Of a stretch of 64,000 nucleotides of DNA, positions 7,507 to 17,388 are shown piece after piece (position 1 is the first letter of the stretch; every line of letters begins with the position of its first letter). Origin of the DNA: VAYN01 sp964540905 (lineage in GTDB: Bacteria; Actinomycetota; Thermoleophilia; Solirubrobacterales; 70-9); the NCBI GenBank assembly GCA_964540905.1, contig CAZIOS010000001.1:124001-188000 (forward strand). Direction: 5' to 3'. The notes under the pieces are model-generated. The model was given only the letters and a program-made list of their open reading frames with translations. It made no database searches and was not told the origin of the DNA. Position numbers and translations under genes: made by a program.

Positions 7507-9134
7507 CAGGTCTTCTTCGCGCCCGTAACCGCGTTCCAGGCGCTGCCAAGCGAGAAGTCGGCGGCGACGCGGAAGACGCCGGGATGAGCGGCGCGGGCGA
7601 CGGTCCAGTCGCCACGACGGAGGATGCAGCCGGCGCCGCGGGTGATCGACCAGTAGGGGGTGAAGTTGACGCGGACGAGGAATTCGCCCGGGGTGGTGAC
7701 GTCGAGGGCGAAGCCCTGGCGGCCGATGTCGAGCGTCCGCGCCCGGCCGGCGCCGAGCGACGCCACCAGCGGCTTCGGGTCGAGGACCCGGTAGATCCGC
7801 CAGTGGGCGGAGCGGTAGCGCAGGCTCAGGTAGGGCGGGTTGGCGAGGATCAGCCGCCGCTCCGCCAGCGAGGAGTAGTCCAGCGGCGCGTCAGGGAGGG
7901 CGACGTAGGCGATCGCGTTGCTGCGCAGCCAGGCGCTGTAGGTGGCGTTGGTCAGTTCGCCTTCGTCGTAGAAGATGTCGTCGCGGGTGGTGTCGAGCTG
8001 GCGCAGCCAGCCGCGGGCGAGCTCGAACTTCGGCGCCAGGTAGGCGGACTCCCAGTGGTCGGCGGTCGGCGGCACCTCGATCCGCGCCCCCTCGCCGCCG
8101 TGGGCGCGCAGCCAGTGGGCCGCCGGTTCGAAGTAGGCGGGGGTGGTCGAAGGGTCGCCGACGCTGCGGGCGATCTGGCTGACGCTGGCGGTCAGCTGCC
8201 AGTAGAGGCTGGCGAGGATCGTCACCGCCAGCACCGCCAGGAACCGGCGCGGCATCGCCGCCAGCCGCGGCCGCGGGTAGCGCGCCAGCACCACCGCCGC
8301 CAGCACCGGGCCGCCGAAGAGGGCGCCGAGGCGGACCGCGTTGCCGCCGATCGCGTTCGGCACCAGCCAGAGCAGGGTGGAGCCGAGCAGGTAGGCGGCG
8401 ACGACCCGGCGCAGCTGCCGCTCCTGCTGCAGGCCACGGGTGAGGTAGAGGGCGCCGGCGCACCAGAGCGGGATCGCGACGAAGGAGGAGAAGACGAAGG
8501 GGAACTGGCCCGGCTCGGGGAAGGCGAGGTTGGGGACGACGGTGAGGGCGACGGCGAGGCCGGCGACCGCCAGCGCTGCCCGGTTGAGGCGCCGCCCGCG
8601 CTCCAACGCGCCCGCGACGACGACGCCGGTGAGGAAGGCGGCGGCGACCGGGCTGGCGAGCGCGCAGCCGGCGGCGGCGAGGACGGCGAGCGGGGCGCGG
8701 CCGACCTGCAGGCCGCGCAGCGAGGCGAGGCCGAAGGCGACCCCGAGGGCGAAGGTGAGCTGGCCGTCGGCGAGCAGCGTCACCACCCCGGCGGCGAACC
8801 AGAGGGTCGCCCAGCGCGCCTCCACCCCCCAGCGGTCGCGGACCAGGCGATCGAAGAGGTAGGCCGAGCAGACGACTGCGAGCCCGCCCACCAGCTGCGG
8901 CCCCAGCAGCGCCGCCAGTGGCGGGAAGAGGACGCTGTAGGTGAGGGTGTAGTGGCCGCCGTACCAGCTGCCGTTCCAGATCGCCATCCCGGCCTGCTGG
9001 AAGAGCTCGGTGCGGAAGACCTGCGCCGCGAGGTCGCCGACCGGCGGGCTCCAGAGCAGCATCAGCGCGGCCAGCGCCGAGCTGAGCGCGACGGCAGGGA
9101 GCCATTCGGGTCGGAGAGCCTTGGACTGGACCAT
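7503..9134 (-). CDS. Polytopic membrane protein, GT-C/mannosyltransferase-like layout
   Basis: About 543 aa from ATG 9134 (TTG 9149 also possible). Roughly ten hydrophobic helices occupy residues 1-330 (for example WLPAVALSSALAALMLLW, LAVLAAAGCALASPVAAAFL), then a soluble C-terminal domain of about 200 residues that would face outside. The large loop after the first helix (QVFRTELFQQAGMAIWNGSWYGGHY) resembles the layout of GT-C glycosyltransferases and of actinobacterial arabinosyl/mannosyl-type membrane proteins, but I see no diagnostic DE/DD motif, so function is left open. It is divergent from lipB with under 50 bases between. Confidence 0.7.
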   Translation of the reverse strand: MVQSKALRPEWLPAVALSSALAALMLLWSPPVGDLAAQVFRTELFQQAGMAIWNGSWYGGHYTLTYSVLFPPLAALLGPQLVGGLAVVCSAYLFDRLVRDRWGVEARWATLWFAAGVVTLLADGQLTFALGVAFGLASLRGLQVGRAPLAVLAAAGCALASPVAAAFLTGVVVAGALERGRRLNRAALAVAGLAVALTVVPNLAFPEPGQFPFVFSSFVAIPLWCAGALYLTRGLQQERQLRRVVAAYLLGSTLLWLVPNAIGGNAVRLGALFGGPVLAAVVLARYPRPRLAAMPRRFLAVLAVTILASLYWQLTASVSQIARSVGDPSTTPAYFEPAAHWLRAHGGEGARIEVPPTADHWESAYLAPKFELARGWLRQLDTTRDDIFYDEGELTNATYSAWLRSNAIAYVALPDAPLDYSSLAERRLILANPPYLSLRYRSAHWRIYRVLDPKPLVASLGAGRARTLDIGRQGFALDVTTPGEFLVRVNFTPYWSITRGAGCILRRGDWTVARAAHPGVFRVAADFSLGSAWNAVTGAKKTC

Positions 9135-9181
9135 CGGCGGGGCCGTCAAGGATACGGGCGCTTCCTGCGACGATTGTGAGA

Positions 9182-9901
9182 ATGAGTGAAGAGATCCTCG
9201 TCCTCCGCCGCGGCACCGTCCCCTACGAGGAGGCGCGGGCGATGCAGAAGCGGCTCGAGGGCGCCCGCCAGCGCGGCGAGATCGCCGACGTCCTGCTGCT
9301 GCTCGAGCACCCGCCCGTCTATACCCGCGGCCGCCGCTCGACCGCGGCCGAGCTGCCGATGGGGGTCGAGTGGTACGAAGCGCAGGGGATCGAGGTGCGC
9401 GACAGCGACCGCGGCGGCCGCGTCACCTACCACGGCCCCGGCCAGCTGGTCGTCTACCCGATCGTCTCCCTGCGCCCCTACGGCGACGACGTCCACGCCT
9501 ACGTGCGCGGGCTGGAGCGGGCGATGATCGCGGCGCTGGCCGCGCACGGCGTCGAGGCGAACCTGAGCGAGGGTGAGACCGGCGTCTGGGTCGGCTCCCG
9601 CAAGATCGGCTCGATCGGGGTGCACGTCAGCCGCGGGGTGACCACGCACGGGCTGGCGGTCAACGTCAACAACGACCTGCAGCCGTTCGAGTGGATCGTG
9701 CCGTGCGGGATCGAGGGCTGCCAGGTGACCTCGCTCGGCCGCGAGCTCGGCGCCGAGCAGGACCTCGACGCCTTCGCGACGACGCTTGCCGCCCGCTTCG
9801 GCGCGGTCTTCGCGCGCACGCCGGTCGAGACCGAGCCCGCGGCACTCGACCTCGCGCCGGGAGCGGGCGGCGCGCCCGCTACGCTCGGTGTCCCCCGATG
9901 A
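9182..9901 (+). CDS. lipB: Lipoyl(octanoyl) transferase LipB
   Basis: Transfers octanoate from acyl carrier protein to lipoyl domains such as that of the E2 upstream. 239 aa from ATG 9182 (GTG 9176 also in frame). Family motifs: EHPPVYTRGRR, RGGRVTYHGPGQLVVYPIV (about 75-93), catalytic Lys in SRKIGSIGVHVSRGVTTHG, and IVPCGIEGCQVTSL with the catalytic Cys. Overlaps lipA by four bases (ATGA), so the two lipoylation enzymes are co-translated. Confidence 0.93.
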   Translation: MSEEILVLRRGTVPYEEARAMQKRLEGARQRGEIADVLLLLEHPPVYTRGRRSTAAELPMGVEWYEAQGIEVRDSDRGGRVTYHGPGQLVVYPIVSLRPYGDDVHAYVRGLERAMIAALAAHGVEANLSEGETGVWVGSRKIGSIGVHVSRGVTTHGLAVNVNNDLQPFEWIVPCGIEGCQVTSLGRELGAEQDLDAFATTLAARFGAVFARTPVETEPAALDLAPGAGGAPATLGVPR

Positions 9902-10881
9902 GCGAGACGATCGAGCAGCCGGCCGAGCGCGTCCACGTCACCCGCTCCCGCGCCAAGCCGGGCGGCACCGCGGCGGCGGCCGAGGGCACCGTCCCCTTCC
10001 GCCGCGCCCGCAAGCCGCCGTGGCTGAAGGTGCCGGCGCCGGGCGGCCCCAACTACCGCCGCCTCAAGGCGACGATCGGCGCCGACAACCTCCACACCGT
10101 CTGCGAGGAGGCCAACTGCCCCAACGTCGGCGAGTGCTGGGAGCGCGGCACCGCGACCTTCATGATCCTCGGCGACGTCTGCACCCGCCGCTGCGGCTTC
10201 TGCAACGTCCAGACCGGGGTGCCGAGCTGGAACGACCCGCTGGAGCCGCTGCGCGTCGCCAACCAGGTGAAGCAGATGGGGCTGCGCCACGCCGTCGTCA
10301 CCTCGGTCGACCGCGACGACCTGCCCGACTACGGCGCCGGCGCCTTCGTCGGCACGATCCGCTCGATCCGGATGCTCGCCCCCGGCTGCAAGGTCGAGGT
10401 CCTGACCCCGGACTTCCGCGGCCAGGAGATGCCACTGGCCAAGGTCGTCCACGAGCGCCCCGACGTCTTCAACCACAACGTCGAGACGGTGCCGCGGCTC
10501 TACCCGGTGGCGCGGCGCGGCTCCCAGTTCCTGCGCTCGGCCCGGGTGCTGCGGCTGGCAAAGGAGATGGGCGGACCGGAGGTGGTGACCAAGTCGGGGC
10601 TGATGGTCGGGCTCGGCGAGAGCTTCGAGGAGATGGTCGAGACCTTCGGCCTGCTGCGCGAGCACCGGGTCCAGGTGCTGACCGTCGGCCAGTACCTGCG
10701 GCCGACCGAGAACCACCTGCCGGTGGTCCGCTACTGGCACCCCGACGAGTTCGCGGCGCTGGAGAAAGCCGCCTACGAGCTCGGCTTCGAGTCGGTCGCC
10801 GCTGGCCCCCTGGTCCGCAGCAGCTACCACGCCGACCAGAACCTGCCGGAAGGCCTCCGCGCCGAGAGCCTGACCGCCTGA
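9898..10881 (+). CDS. lipA: Lipoyl synthase LipA (radical SAM)
   Basis: Inserts two sulfurs into octanoyl domains. 327 aa from ATG 9898, the start that overlaps lipB by ATGA. The auxiliary cluster cysteines are in CEEANCPNVGEC (about 67-78) and the radical SAM cysteines in CTRRCGFC (about 93-100). Later motifs VTSVDRDDL, FNHNVETVPRLYP, KSGLMVGLGE and GQYLRPTENHLPV match LipA throughout. The N-terminal 40 residues (Arg/Lys-rich, ending KPPWLKVPAPGG) are longer than in the Escherichia coli enzyme, as is common in actinobacteria. Confidence 0.96.
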   Translation: MSETIEQPAERVHVTRSRAKPGGTAAAAEGTVPFRRARKPPWLKVPAPGGPNYRRLKATIGADNLHTVCEEANCPNVGECWERGTATFMILGDVCTRRCGFCNVQTGVPSWNDPLEPLRVANQVKQMGLRHAVVTSVDRDDLPDYGAGAFVGTIRSIRMLAPGCKVEVLTPDFRGQEMPLAKVVHERPDVFNHNVETVPRLYPVARRGSQFLRSARVLRLAKEMGGPEVVTKSGLMVGLGESFEEMVETFGLLREHRVQVLTVGQYLRPTENHLPVVRYWHPDEFAALEKAAYELGFESVAAGPLVRSSYHADQNLPEGLRAESLTA

Positions 10882-10923
10882 GGTTTTACAAAGGTTCTTC
10901 ACAAAATCTGCAAGGATCGGGCC

Positions 10924-12654
10924 GTGAATTTGGATCGACGTTCCTGCCTGGCGATCGCCGCTGCGTGCCTGGCGATGCTGCTGGCGATCCCCCCGCTGGC
11001 CGCGGCGCGCGATGCCTATGTGACGGGAACCAACGAATCCAGCTCACCGCCCGTGCCCCCTCCCCTTGCGGGGCCCTACGTGGCCCGTGTCGACCTCAAC
11101 TCCCAGGCGACCCAGGAAGAGGTCGGGATGCCAGAAGGCGGCGAGGGAGCGCCGCCGGACATCGCGATCACGCCAGACGGCAAGACGGCCTACGTCGTCA
11201 ACGGCGCTTCCGAGAAACTGGTCCCAATCAACATCGCGACCACGCCGGTAGCGGCGGAAACGGCGATCCCTCTGAACACGCCGTTCGCGATCGCGATCAC
11301 GCCGGATGGCACTCGCGCATACGTCACCGAGCTGTTCGGAAACGACATCGCCGAAGTCAACCTGGCCAGTCGCACCGTCACCGGCTCGATCCCGGTGGGA
11401 AACAGTCCGAACGCGATCGCGATCACGCCAGACGGATCGCGGGCCTATGTGGTGAATCAGGCGGACAACGACGTCAGCGTCGTTGACCTGACGACCAAGA
11501 CCGTGATCGCGACGATCCCGGTGGGGGAAAGCCCCGATGCAATCGCGATCACGCCGAACGGATCGCGGGCCTATGTCGCCAACTCGTCCTCCGCAAACGT
11601 CAGCGTGATCGACGTCACGACCAACACGGTGGTCGCGACGATTCCGACCAGCGGCCTCTCGCAATCGATCGCGATCACGCCGAACGGATCGCGGGCCTAC
11701 GAGGTGAATTTGTTCGCCGAAGCGATCCCGATCGACACGGCCGCGAACACCGCGGCGGCGGCGATCCCGGTCCCCGGCTTTCTTCAAGACGTGTCGATTG
11801 CTCCGGATGGAAGCCACGCCTATGTCACCGGGGAATCTCCCGACGGTCTCACCCCGATTAACGTCGCCAGCAACACCCCCGGTGCCAGGCTCGAAATCGT
11901 CAAGCGACCCGGTGCGATCGCGATCGTGCCGAATCAGCCGCCGCACGCGGCCTTCACCGCCTCACCGGCGCCGGCGAAGGCGGGGGAAGCGGTCGGCTTC
12001 AATGCCTCGGCCACCTCCGATCCCGACTCCAACCTCCCGATCGGCCGCTACGAATGGAATTTCGGCGACGGCACCACGGTCGCCAGCGGCGGCGCCAAGC
12101 CACAGCACACCTACGCCCAACCCGGCACCTACCAGGTGACGCTGACCGCGACCGACGGCGAAGGCTGCTCGACCCAGATCGTCTTCACCGGCCAGACCGC
12201 CTACTGCAACGGCTCCGGCGTGGCGCGGGTGACCCACCCGGTCGTGGTCGCCGGCCTCAACGTCTGCAGCGGCACCAAGGCCAGCGCCTCGACCTTCATC
12301 CCGAAACGGCGTCCCGGCAACGTCGTCCCCGGGGTGCGGGTGAAAATCTCGACCGCGGTGCCGTCGAAGGTGACGGTGACGGCGACCGCGCTCTACTGGC
12401 AGAGCGGCAAACAGGCCAGCGCCCAGCTCGGCAAGATCACGGCGACGATCAAGCACTGGCGCCAGGTCCGCTTCGCAATCCCGCCCGAACTGCGCACGGC
12501 GCTGCCGCTGGGCGCGCCGCTGCGGGTGCAGGTGCGGATCGAGAGCGAACCGACCGGCGGCCCGCCCTGCGAAGCCGCGGTGGCCACCCGCGTGCTGAAG
12601 GTGCACGTGGTCAAGGTCTTCCCGAATCGGGTCCAGTTCGAGCGCTCGCGCTGA
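10924..12654 (+). CDS. Secreted YVTN beta-propeller and PKD domain protein
   Basis: 576 aa from GTG 10924. A Sec signal peptide (RRSCLAIAAACLAMLLAIPPLAAARD) is followed by about six or seven repeats of roughly 42 residues, each with IAITPDGSRAYV and a VDL/INVAT strand (about 75-340): the YVTN/NHL type of beta-propeller. A PKD domain follows (PPHAAFTASPAPAKAGEAVG ... YEWNFGDGTT ... HTYAQPGTYQVTLTATD, about 338-420). A C-terminal domain of about 140 residues with two Cys pairs is unassigned. Likely extracellular binding or adhesion role; the ligand is unknown. The repeats are nearly identical in DNA (GCGATCGCGATCACGCC recurs), suggesting recent repeat exchange. Confidence 0.85.
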   Translation: MNLDRRSCLAIAAACLAMLLAIPPLAAARDAYVTGTNESSSPPVPPPLAGPYVARVDLNSQATQEEVGMPEGGEGAPPDIAITPDGKTAYVVNGASEKLVPINIATTPVAAETAIPLNTPFAIAITPDGTRAYVTELFGNDIAEVNLASRTVTGSIPVGNSPNAIAITPDGSRAYVVNQADNDVSVVDLTTKTVIATIPVGESPDAIAITPNGSRAYVANSSSANVSVIDVTTNTVVATIPTSGLSQSIAITPNGSRAYEVNLFAEAIPIDTAANTAAAAIPVPGFLQDVSIAPDGSHAYVTGESPDGLTPINVASNTPGARLEIVKRPGAIAIVPNQPPHAAFTASPAPAKAGEAVGFNASATSDPDSNLPIGRYEWNFGDGTTVASGGAKPQHTYAQPGTYQVTLTATDGEGCSTQIVFTGQTAYCNGSGVARVTHPVVVAGLNVCSGTKASASTFIPKRRPGNVVPGVRVKISTAVPSKVTVTATALYWQSGKQASAQLGKITATIKHWRQVRFAIPPELRTALPLGAPLRVQVRIESEPTGGPPCEAAVATRVLKVHVVKVFPNRVQFERSR

Positions 12655-12664
12655 GCGGGGGGCG

Positions 12665-13060
12665 CTAGACCAGCTCGACGCGCTGCGGGTTCGCCGGGTC
12701 GTAGGCGACGTCGATGCGGCGGCCCTGCTCGACCCGGCCGAGGCGGCCGGCGGAGAACTTGCGCTTGACCTCGAACGGCAGCCCGTCCTTCGGCGTCACT
12801 TCCAGGGTCAGCTCGATCAGCTGGTAGCCGGCGACCGAGCCGGCGGTGCCTTTGGCGTCGAGGATCGTCGCCTTGGCGCGGACGCTGCCAGTGGGAGGCT
12901 TGGCGCGTTTGCTGGGCGCGTCGAGGTAGACGAGCAGCAGGCCGCTGAGCCCGCAGCCGACGGCGACCCCGATTCCGCCGATCAGCGCCGCCGGCACAGC
13001 GACGGCCAGGGCGACGCCGGCGACGGCCAGAACCAGCAGCAGCACTCCCCAGACGAACAC
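12665..13060 (-). CDS. Membrane-anchored DUF3592-like protein
   Basis: 131 aa. Two N-terminal transmembrane helices (MFVWGVLLLVLAVAGVALAV and AALIGGIGVAVGCGLSGLLL) precede a soluble beta-rich domain (VRAKATILDAKGTAGSVAGY ... LTLEVTPKDGLPFEV ... GRRIDVAYDPANPQRVEL) with the pattern of DUF3592, a small fold of unknown function common in membrane proteins. It converges on the propeller gene, ten bases apart. The soluble part resembles the next gene at 13158, so the two may be functionally related. Confidence 0.7.
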   Translation of the reverse strand: MFVWGVLLLVLAVAGVALAVAVPAALIGGIGVAVGCGLSGLLLVYLDAPSKRAKPPTGSVRAKATILDAKGTAGSVAGYQLIELTLEVTPKDGLPFEVKRKFSAGRLGRVEQGRRIDVAYDPANPQRVELV

Positions 13061-13157
13061 GAACGGAATCTACACCGGGGCGCCCCGGAAGCGGTTATGG
13101 TCGGGCGGCAAACCCCGGGGAGACGACAGGGGCCCCACTTACAAGGAGACGATCCAG

Positions 13158-13556
13158 ATGGGCATGTTCAAGGACATGAGGGACCTGAGCAAGACCGGCA
13201 AGCAGATGCAGAAGGAACGCGGCGGCAGCTTCAAGATGATGAAGGACGGCCTCGCCCAGGCCAACCAGGCGGTGCAGGAAGTGCAGGCGAACCAGGCCCT
13301 GGCCGAGACCCTCGCCAACGAAGGCGTCGACGCCACCGCCACGATCGTCTCGATGCAGGCCACCGGCCGCACGATCAACATGCAGCCCGAGCTGCAGTTC
13401 CAGATGACCCTCGAGATCGGCGGCAGCTCCTCCGACGTCACCCACACCCAGGTCGTCTCCCCCGCCCTGATCGGCCAGCTCCAGCCCGGCGCCCAGGTCC
13501 CGGTCAAGGTCGACCCGAACGACCACTCCCAGCTGATGATCGGCCTCGCCGGCTGA
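13158..13556 (+). CDS. Small soluble protein with DUF3592-like C-terminal half
   Basis: 132 aa, ATG 13158 after AAGGAGA. The first 60 residues are predicted helical and rich in Lys, Met and Gln (MGMFKDMRDLSKTGKQMQKE); the rest is a beta domain (GVDATATIVSMQATGRTINM ... LQFQMTLEIGG ... GAQVPVKVDPNDHSQLMIG) resembling the domain of the neighbouring divergent gene. No signal peptide or membrane helix. Function unknown. Confidence 0.75.
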   Translation: MGMFKDMRDLSKTGKQMQKERGGSFKMMKDGLAQANQAVQEVQANQALAETLANEGVDATATIVSMQATGRTINMQPELQFQMTLEIGGSSSDVTHTQVVSPALIGQLQPGAQVPVKVDPNDHSQLMIGLAG

Positions 13557-13572
13557 CGAGGCGGCCGCGCTA

Positions 13573-13597
13573 CCCCGCCGGCGCTTTGCCGGCGGGG
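13573..13597. terminator. Bidirectional terminator hairpin
   Basis: A perfect 10-bp stem, CCCCGCCGGC and GCCGGCGGGG, around a GCTTT loop. It sits between two convergent genes (ending at 13556 and 13623) and can serve both. Confidence 0.8.
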
Positions 13598-13622
13598 CTG
13601 GCTCGGAGCGACGGCGTCGCGG

Positions 13623-13898
13623 CTAGCGCTTGACGATGTTGTGAATCTCCATCAGCTCCGGCTCGCCGGGCTCGATTCCGACCTCGGAGAGGACCGGCAT
13701 CAGCACCTGGCCGAAGGCGTCGAGCTGCTCCTGGGAATCCCAGATCTCGCTGACGCGAAGGTTGCCATCGGTGCCGAAGCAGACGTGGTAATCGAGTCCG
13801 TCGGGCGGGAAGGCGCCTGACTCTTCGAGCTTGCGGACGCTCTCGTCGTACTGAGCTGCGGTCAGGGACGCGGGGGCAAAGCGGATTAGGACGCTCAT
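13623..13898 (-). CDS. Small protein, dimeric alpha-beta barrel-like (ABM-type)
   Basis: 91 aa from ATG 13898, with AGGAGA eight bases upstream; an earlier in-frame start at 13922 lacks such a site. The sequence (SVLIRFAPASLTAAQYDESVRKL ... GLDYHVCFGTDGNLRVSEIWDSQEQLDAFGQVLMPVL) has the strand-helix-strand-helix pattern of small antibiotic-monooxygenase-like stress-response proteins. Catalysis is not certain; many relatives are annotated only as hypothetical. Confidence 0.75.
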   Translation of the reverse strand: MSVLIRFAPASLTAAQYDESVRKLEESGAFPPDGLDYHVCFGTDGNLRVSEIWDSQEQLDAFGQVLMPVLSEVGIEPGEPELMEIHNIVKR

Positions 13899-13963
13899 CG
13901 AGTTCTCCTGGATCGGGGTCATGCCGACCCTAGCCCAGGGCCAGTGACGAAGGGGTTAATTAG

Positions 13964-14036
13964 TGGAGCCAGCCGGGATCGAACCGGCGACCTCCGCCTT
14001 GCAAAGGCGGCGCTCTGCCAGCTGAGCTATGGCCCC
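13964..14036 (-). tRNA. tRNA-Ala (anticodon UGC)
   Basis: 73-nt cloverleaf on the minus strand: acceptor GGGGCCA/TGGCTCC plus discriminator A, D arm AGCTCAGCTGGCAGAGC, anticodon stem CCGCC/GGCGG with loop TTTGCAA (anticodon TGC), T arm GTCGCCGGTTCGATCCCGGC. No CCA is encoded. No integration is seen here, unlike at the other tRNA-Ala. Confidence 0.96.
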
Positions 14037-14080
14037 TCGGCGGGAAGTCTAGGCGGGCGCGGCGCGGCTCGCCAGGGGGC

Positions 14081-14850
14081 TCAGCGGACGACGGCGCGTT
14101 TGTATTTGGAGACGGCGAGGACGGCGAAGAAGGCGGCGATGCCGAGCGACCAGGCGACTGCGCCCCAGACGTAGTTGCCGGCGGGGGCGCCGAGGAAGAG
14201 GGCGCGCATCGCGTCGACGGTGATCGTGAAGGGGTTGACTTCGGCGAAGTCCCGCAGCGCCGCCGGCATCGATTCGACCGGCACGAAGGCGGAGGAGACG
14301 AAGGTGAGCGGGAAGATGACGATGAAGCCGAGCGACTGCGCCGCCTCCGGCGAGGACGAGGTGAGGCCGATGAAGGCGAAGACCCAGGAGAAGGCGTAGC
14401 CGAACAGCAGCAGGAGCAGGATGCCGGCGACGATGTGGAGCAGCGGCGCGTCGAAGGAGAAGCCGACGATGACCCCGACCACCAGCATCACCGTGATCGA
14501 GATCGTGTTGGTGCCGACGTCGGCGAGGGTGCGGCCGGTGAGGACCGCGGCGCGCGACATCGGCAGCGAGCGGAAGCGGTCGACCAGCCCCTTCTTCAGG
14601 TCCTCGGAGAGGCCGAGAGCGGTGACGAAGCCGCCGAAGGACATCGTCTGGACGAGGATGCCGGGGATCAGGAAGTCGATGTAGTCGTAGCCGGGGGTGG
14701 TGATCGCGCCGCCGAAGACGTAGGCGAAGAGCAGCACGAACATGATCGGCTGCACGGTGAAGGAGAGCAGCAGGTCGGGGGCGCGGGGGATGCGCAGGAA
14801 GCTGCGCTTGGCCAGCACCAGGGTGTCGGAGACGGCGTCGCGGAGGCCGC

Positions 14851-14854
<4 letters not shown>
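14081..14854 (-). CDS. ABC-2 type exporter permease (DrrB-like)
   Basis: 257 aa permease with six hydrophobic segments (for example LLSFTVQPIMFVLLFAYVFG and ITVMLVVGVIVGFSF) and the ABC-2 signature region FGGFVTALGLSEDLKKGLVDRFRSLPMSRAAVLTGR. The stretch SLGFIVIFPLTFVSSAFVPVESMPAALR is typical of daunorubicin-type exporters. Overlaps the upstream ATPase gene by 4 bases; together they form a DrrAB-type exporter. Substrate unknown. Confidence 0.9.
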
Positions 14855-15837
<983 letters not shown>

Positions 15838-15864
15838 CCTACCGAGGCGGCCGCGGCGGCTCGG

Positions 15865-16911
15865 TCAGTCGTCGAAGTCGAAGTCCTTGGGCGGCTGCTG
15901 CTCGAACCAGAGGTTGTCGTCCTCCGGCGCGTCCTCGAGGAAGTCGGGAGTGTCCTCGAGCACGTCCTCGTGCTCCTCGGCGGGCTGACCGGGGGCGGCG
16001 TCGGCGACCGGGTGCTCCTCGGTGTGCTCCTCGGCCTCGGGGCGGGGGTGCTCGTCGGAGGCTTCCTCCTCGCCCTCGTGCTCGAACTCGCCGGAGTCGG
16101 CCTCCTCGTATTCGCCCGAGTCCTCCTCGTCGGTGGCGAATTCCCCGGAGTCCTCCTCGAGCGGGAGTTCGGCCGAGTCCTCCTCCTCGAAGTCGGCTTC
16201 GCTCTCGAGGTTGAAGACCGCGGTCGGTTCTTCGGCGGGCGGGGGCGGCGACGGGGCGGCGGCGGACGGGAGCTGGGGCTCGTCGGGCAGCGGCTGTTCG
16301 AGCGCCTGGTTGAGCTCGTCGGAGAGCCGCTGCTCGCTGAAAAAGTCGTCGTCCTCGAAGTCGTCGTCGCCGCGCTGGTCGCTGATCTCCAGCTCCGGCC
16401 CGGCGTCTTCCTCCTCGTCGGCGTCGAGGCCGGGGAGTGGGTCGACCGGGGCCAGGCGGGGCTCGGTCAGCTCGGCGTCGAGCAGCTGCTCCTCGGAGGG
16501 CGCCTCGGGCTCGGTGGCGGCGTCCTCGAACTGGCCCTCGACGTCGAACATTTCGGTCGGCTGCTCGGCGATCGCGTGCCGCTCCTCGGTCGAGTGGCCG
16601 GAGTCGGCGATCGGCTCGGGCGTGGGAGGAGGCTGCTCCTCGACGGGCGCCTCGGGCGGAGGCGGAGGCGGCGCCTCCTGCAGGTCGGCGATGTTGGGAG
16701 CGCGCCTGCCGGACTCCGGCTCGGGCGACGCCACATCCCCCTCCGGAGCGGCCAAGAACTCGGTCGGCGCCTCCGCAAACGGGTCCGGCCCGTCCGGCCG
16801 GGCCGGCGGCCCAAAGGCCTCGTCCTCGAGCTTTTTCAGCTCGGCATCGTCCGCGCCGTGCGCGCGCTTCAGCTCAAGGTGCTCTCTGATGGCGTCGTCG
16901 AGAATGCTCAT
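15865..16911 (-). CDS. Acidic, proline-rich low-complexity protein
   Basis: 348 aa from ATG 16911. The N-terminal helix (MSILDDAIREHLELKRAHGA, then DDAELKKLEDEAFGPP) is a module I associate with hypothetical actinobacterial proteins. The rest is disordered: Pro/Glu-rich tracts, repeated DSGEF/DSGEY and EEDSAE units around residues 215-290, and an aromatic tail DNLWFEQQPPKDFDFDD. No membrane segment. Extreme acidity suggests a scaffold or a partner of a basic surface; the role is unknown. Confidence 0.75.
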   Translation of the reverse strand: MSILDDAIREHLELKRAHGADDAELKKLEDEAFGPPARPDGPDPFAEAPTEFLAAPEGDVASPEPESGRRAPNIADLQEAPPPPPPEAPVEEQPPPTPEPIADSGHSTEERHAIAEQPTEMFDVEGQFEDAATEPEAPSEEQLLDAELTEPRLAPVDPLPGLDADEEEDAGPELEISDQRGDDDFEDDDFFSEQRLSDELNQALEQPLPDEPQLPSAAAPSPPPPAEEPTAVFNLESEADFEEEDSAELPLEEDSGEFATDEEDSGEYEEADSGEFEHEGEEEASDEHPRPEAEEHTEEHPVADAAPGQPAEEHEDVLEDTPDFLEDAPEDDNLWFEQQPPKDFDFDD

Positions 16912-16993
16912 GTCGCAGCCCAGGCTGCCAAAGACTATGCGGTTATCCTTCCGCTTGCGAGGCAATGGGATCAACTTCCCAGCCACGCCCCAC

Positions 16994-17066
16994 GGGGCTA
17001 TAGCTCAGCTGGCAGAGCGCCTGGATCGCACCCAGGAGGTCGGCGGTTCGAATCCGCCTAGCTCCA
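16994..17066 (+). tRNA. tRNA-Ala (anticodon CGC), island attachment gene
   Basis: 73-nt cloverleaf: acceptor GGGGCTA/TAGCTCC plus discriminator A, D arm AGCTCAGCTGGCAGAGC, anticodon stem CCTGG/CCAGG with loop ATCGCAC (anticodon CGC), T arm GTCGGCGGTTCGAATCCGCC. No encoded CCA. Its 3' 44 bases recur exactly at the right end of the island, so the tRNA stays intact after integration. Confidence 0.96.
17023..17066 (+). repeat. attL core: 44-bp direct repeat inside tRNA-Ala
   Basis: Starts GGATCGCACCCAGGAGG in the anticodon loop and ends at the tRNA 3' end. The identical 44 bases occur at 52335-52378, and 42 of them at 50049-50090. The first mismatching base on each side defines the ends (T/C before, C/T after). 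Confidence 0.9.
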
Positions 17067-17075
17067 CTCTCGGAA

Positions 17076-17099
17076 GTCCCTGCACGTCGGGGGCTTTTT
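17076..17099 (+). terminator. Rho-independent terminator after tRNA-Ala
   Basis: A stem GTCCC/GGGGC with an 8-9 base loop is followed by TTTTT, ten bases past the tRNA end. The stem is short, so strength is uncertain. Confidence 0.55.
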
Positions 17100-17388
17100 C
17101 ATTTTCGACCGGTGAGAGCGTTGCCGGCGAGGGCGCCCCCTATTGGGCACGAGTGCCCAAAGAGGCGGGTAATCGGCGTGCATCGGCACGTATCCCGGTG
17201 CAATTCGACTCGCTTTGACCGCCTCACAGAGCTACGTTCCGGCGGCAAATACAAAGTGCCCCGGCGGCGCGTGAACGCCCCGGGGCCGGCACCGAAGAAC
17301 TGGCTTCGATGCACTCGAAACCGTACTCGCCGACCCGCCTCGGAGGGCGCTCGGCGGGCCTTCGGTGCCCTACCGCAAGGAGGGCACC
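17100..17388. other. attL-proximal intergenic region with hairpin
   Basis: About 290 bases without a convincing gene. It contains a compact inverted repeat TGGGCACGAGTGCCCA at 17144-17159, similar in its arms to the GGGCACT/AGTGCCC hairpins that precede the other att copies. The end of the region (CAAGGAGGGCACC) is the ribosome binding site of the next gene. Confidence 0.55.

Noticed and set aside
7584..9179. 531-codon plus-strand open frame
   Set aside because: Antisense to the polytopic membrane gene; composition is low-complexity Gly/Arg/Asp/Glu typical of a shadow frame.
10924..12654. Repetitive DNA as a mobile or tandem-repeat element
   Set aside because: The repeated GCGATCGCGATCACGCC blocks are explained by the YVTN propeller repeats of one protein.
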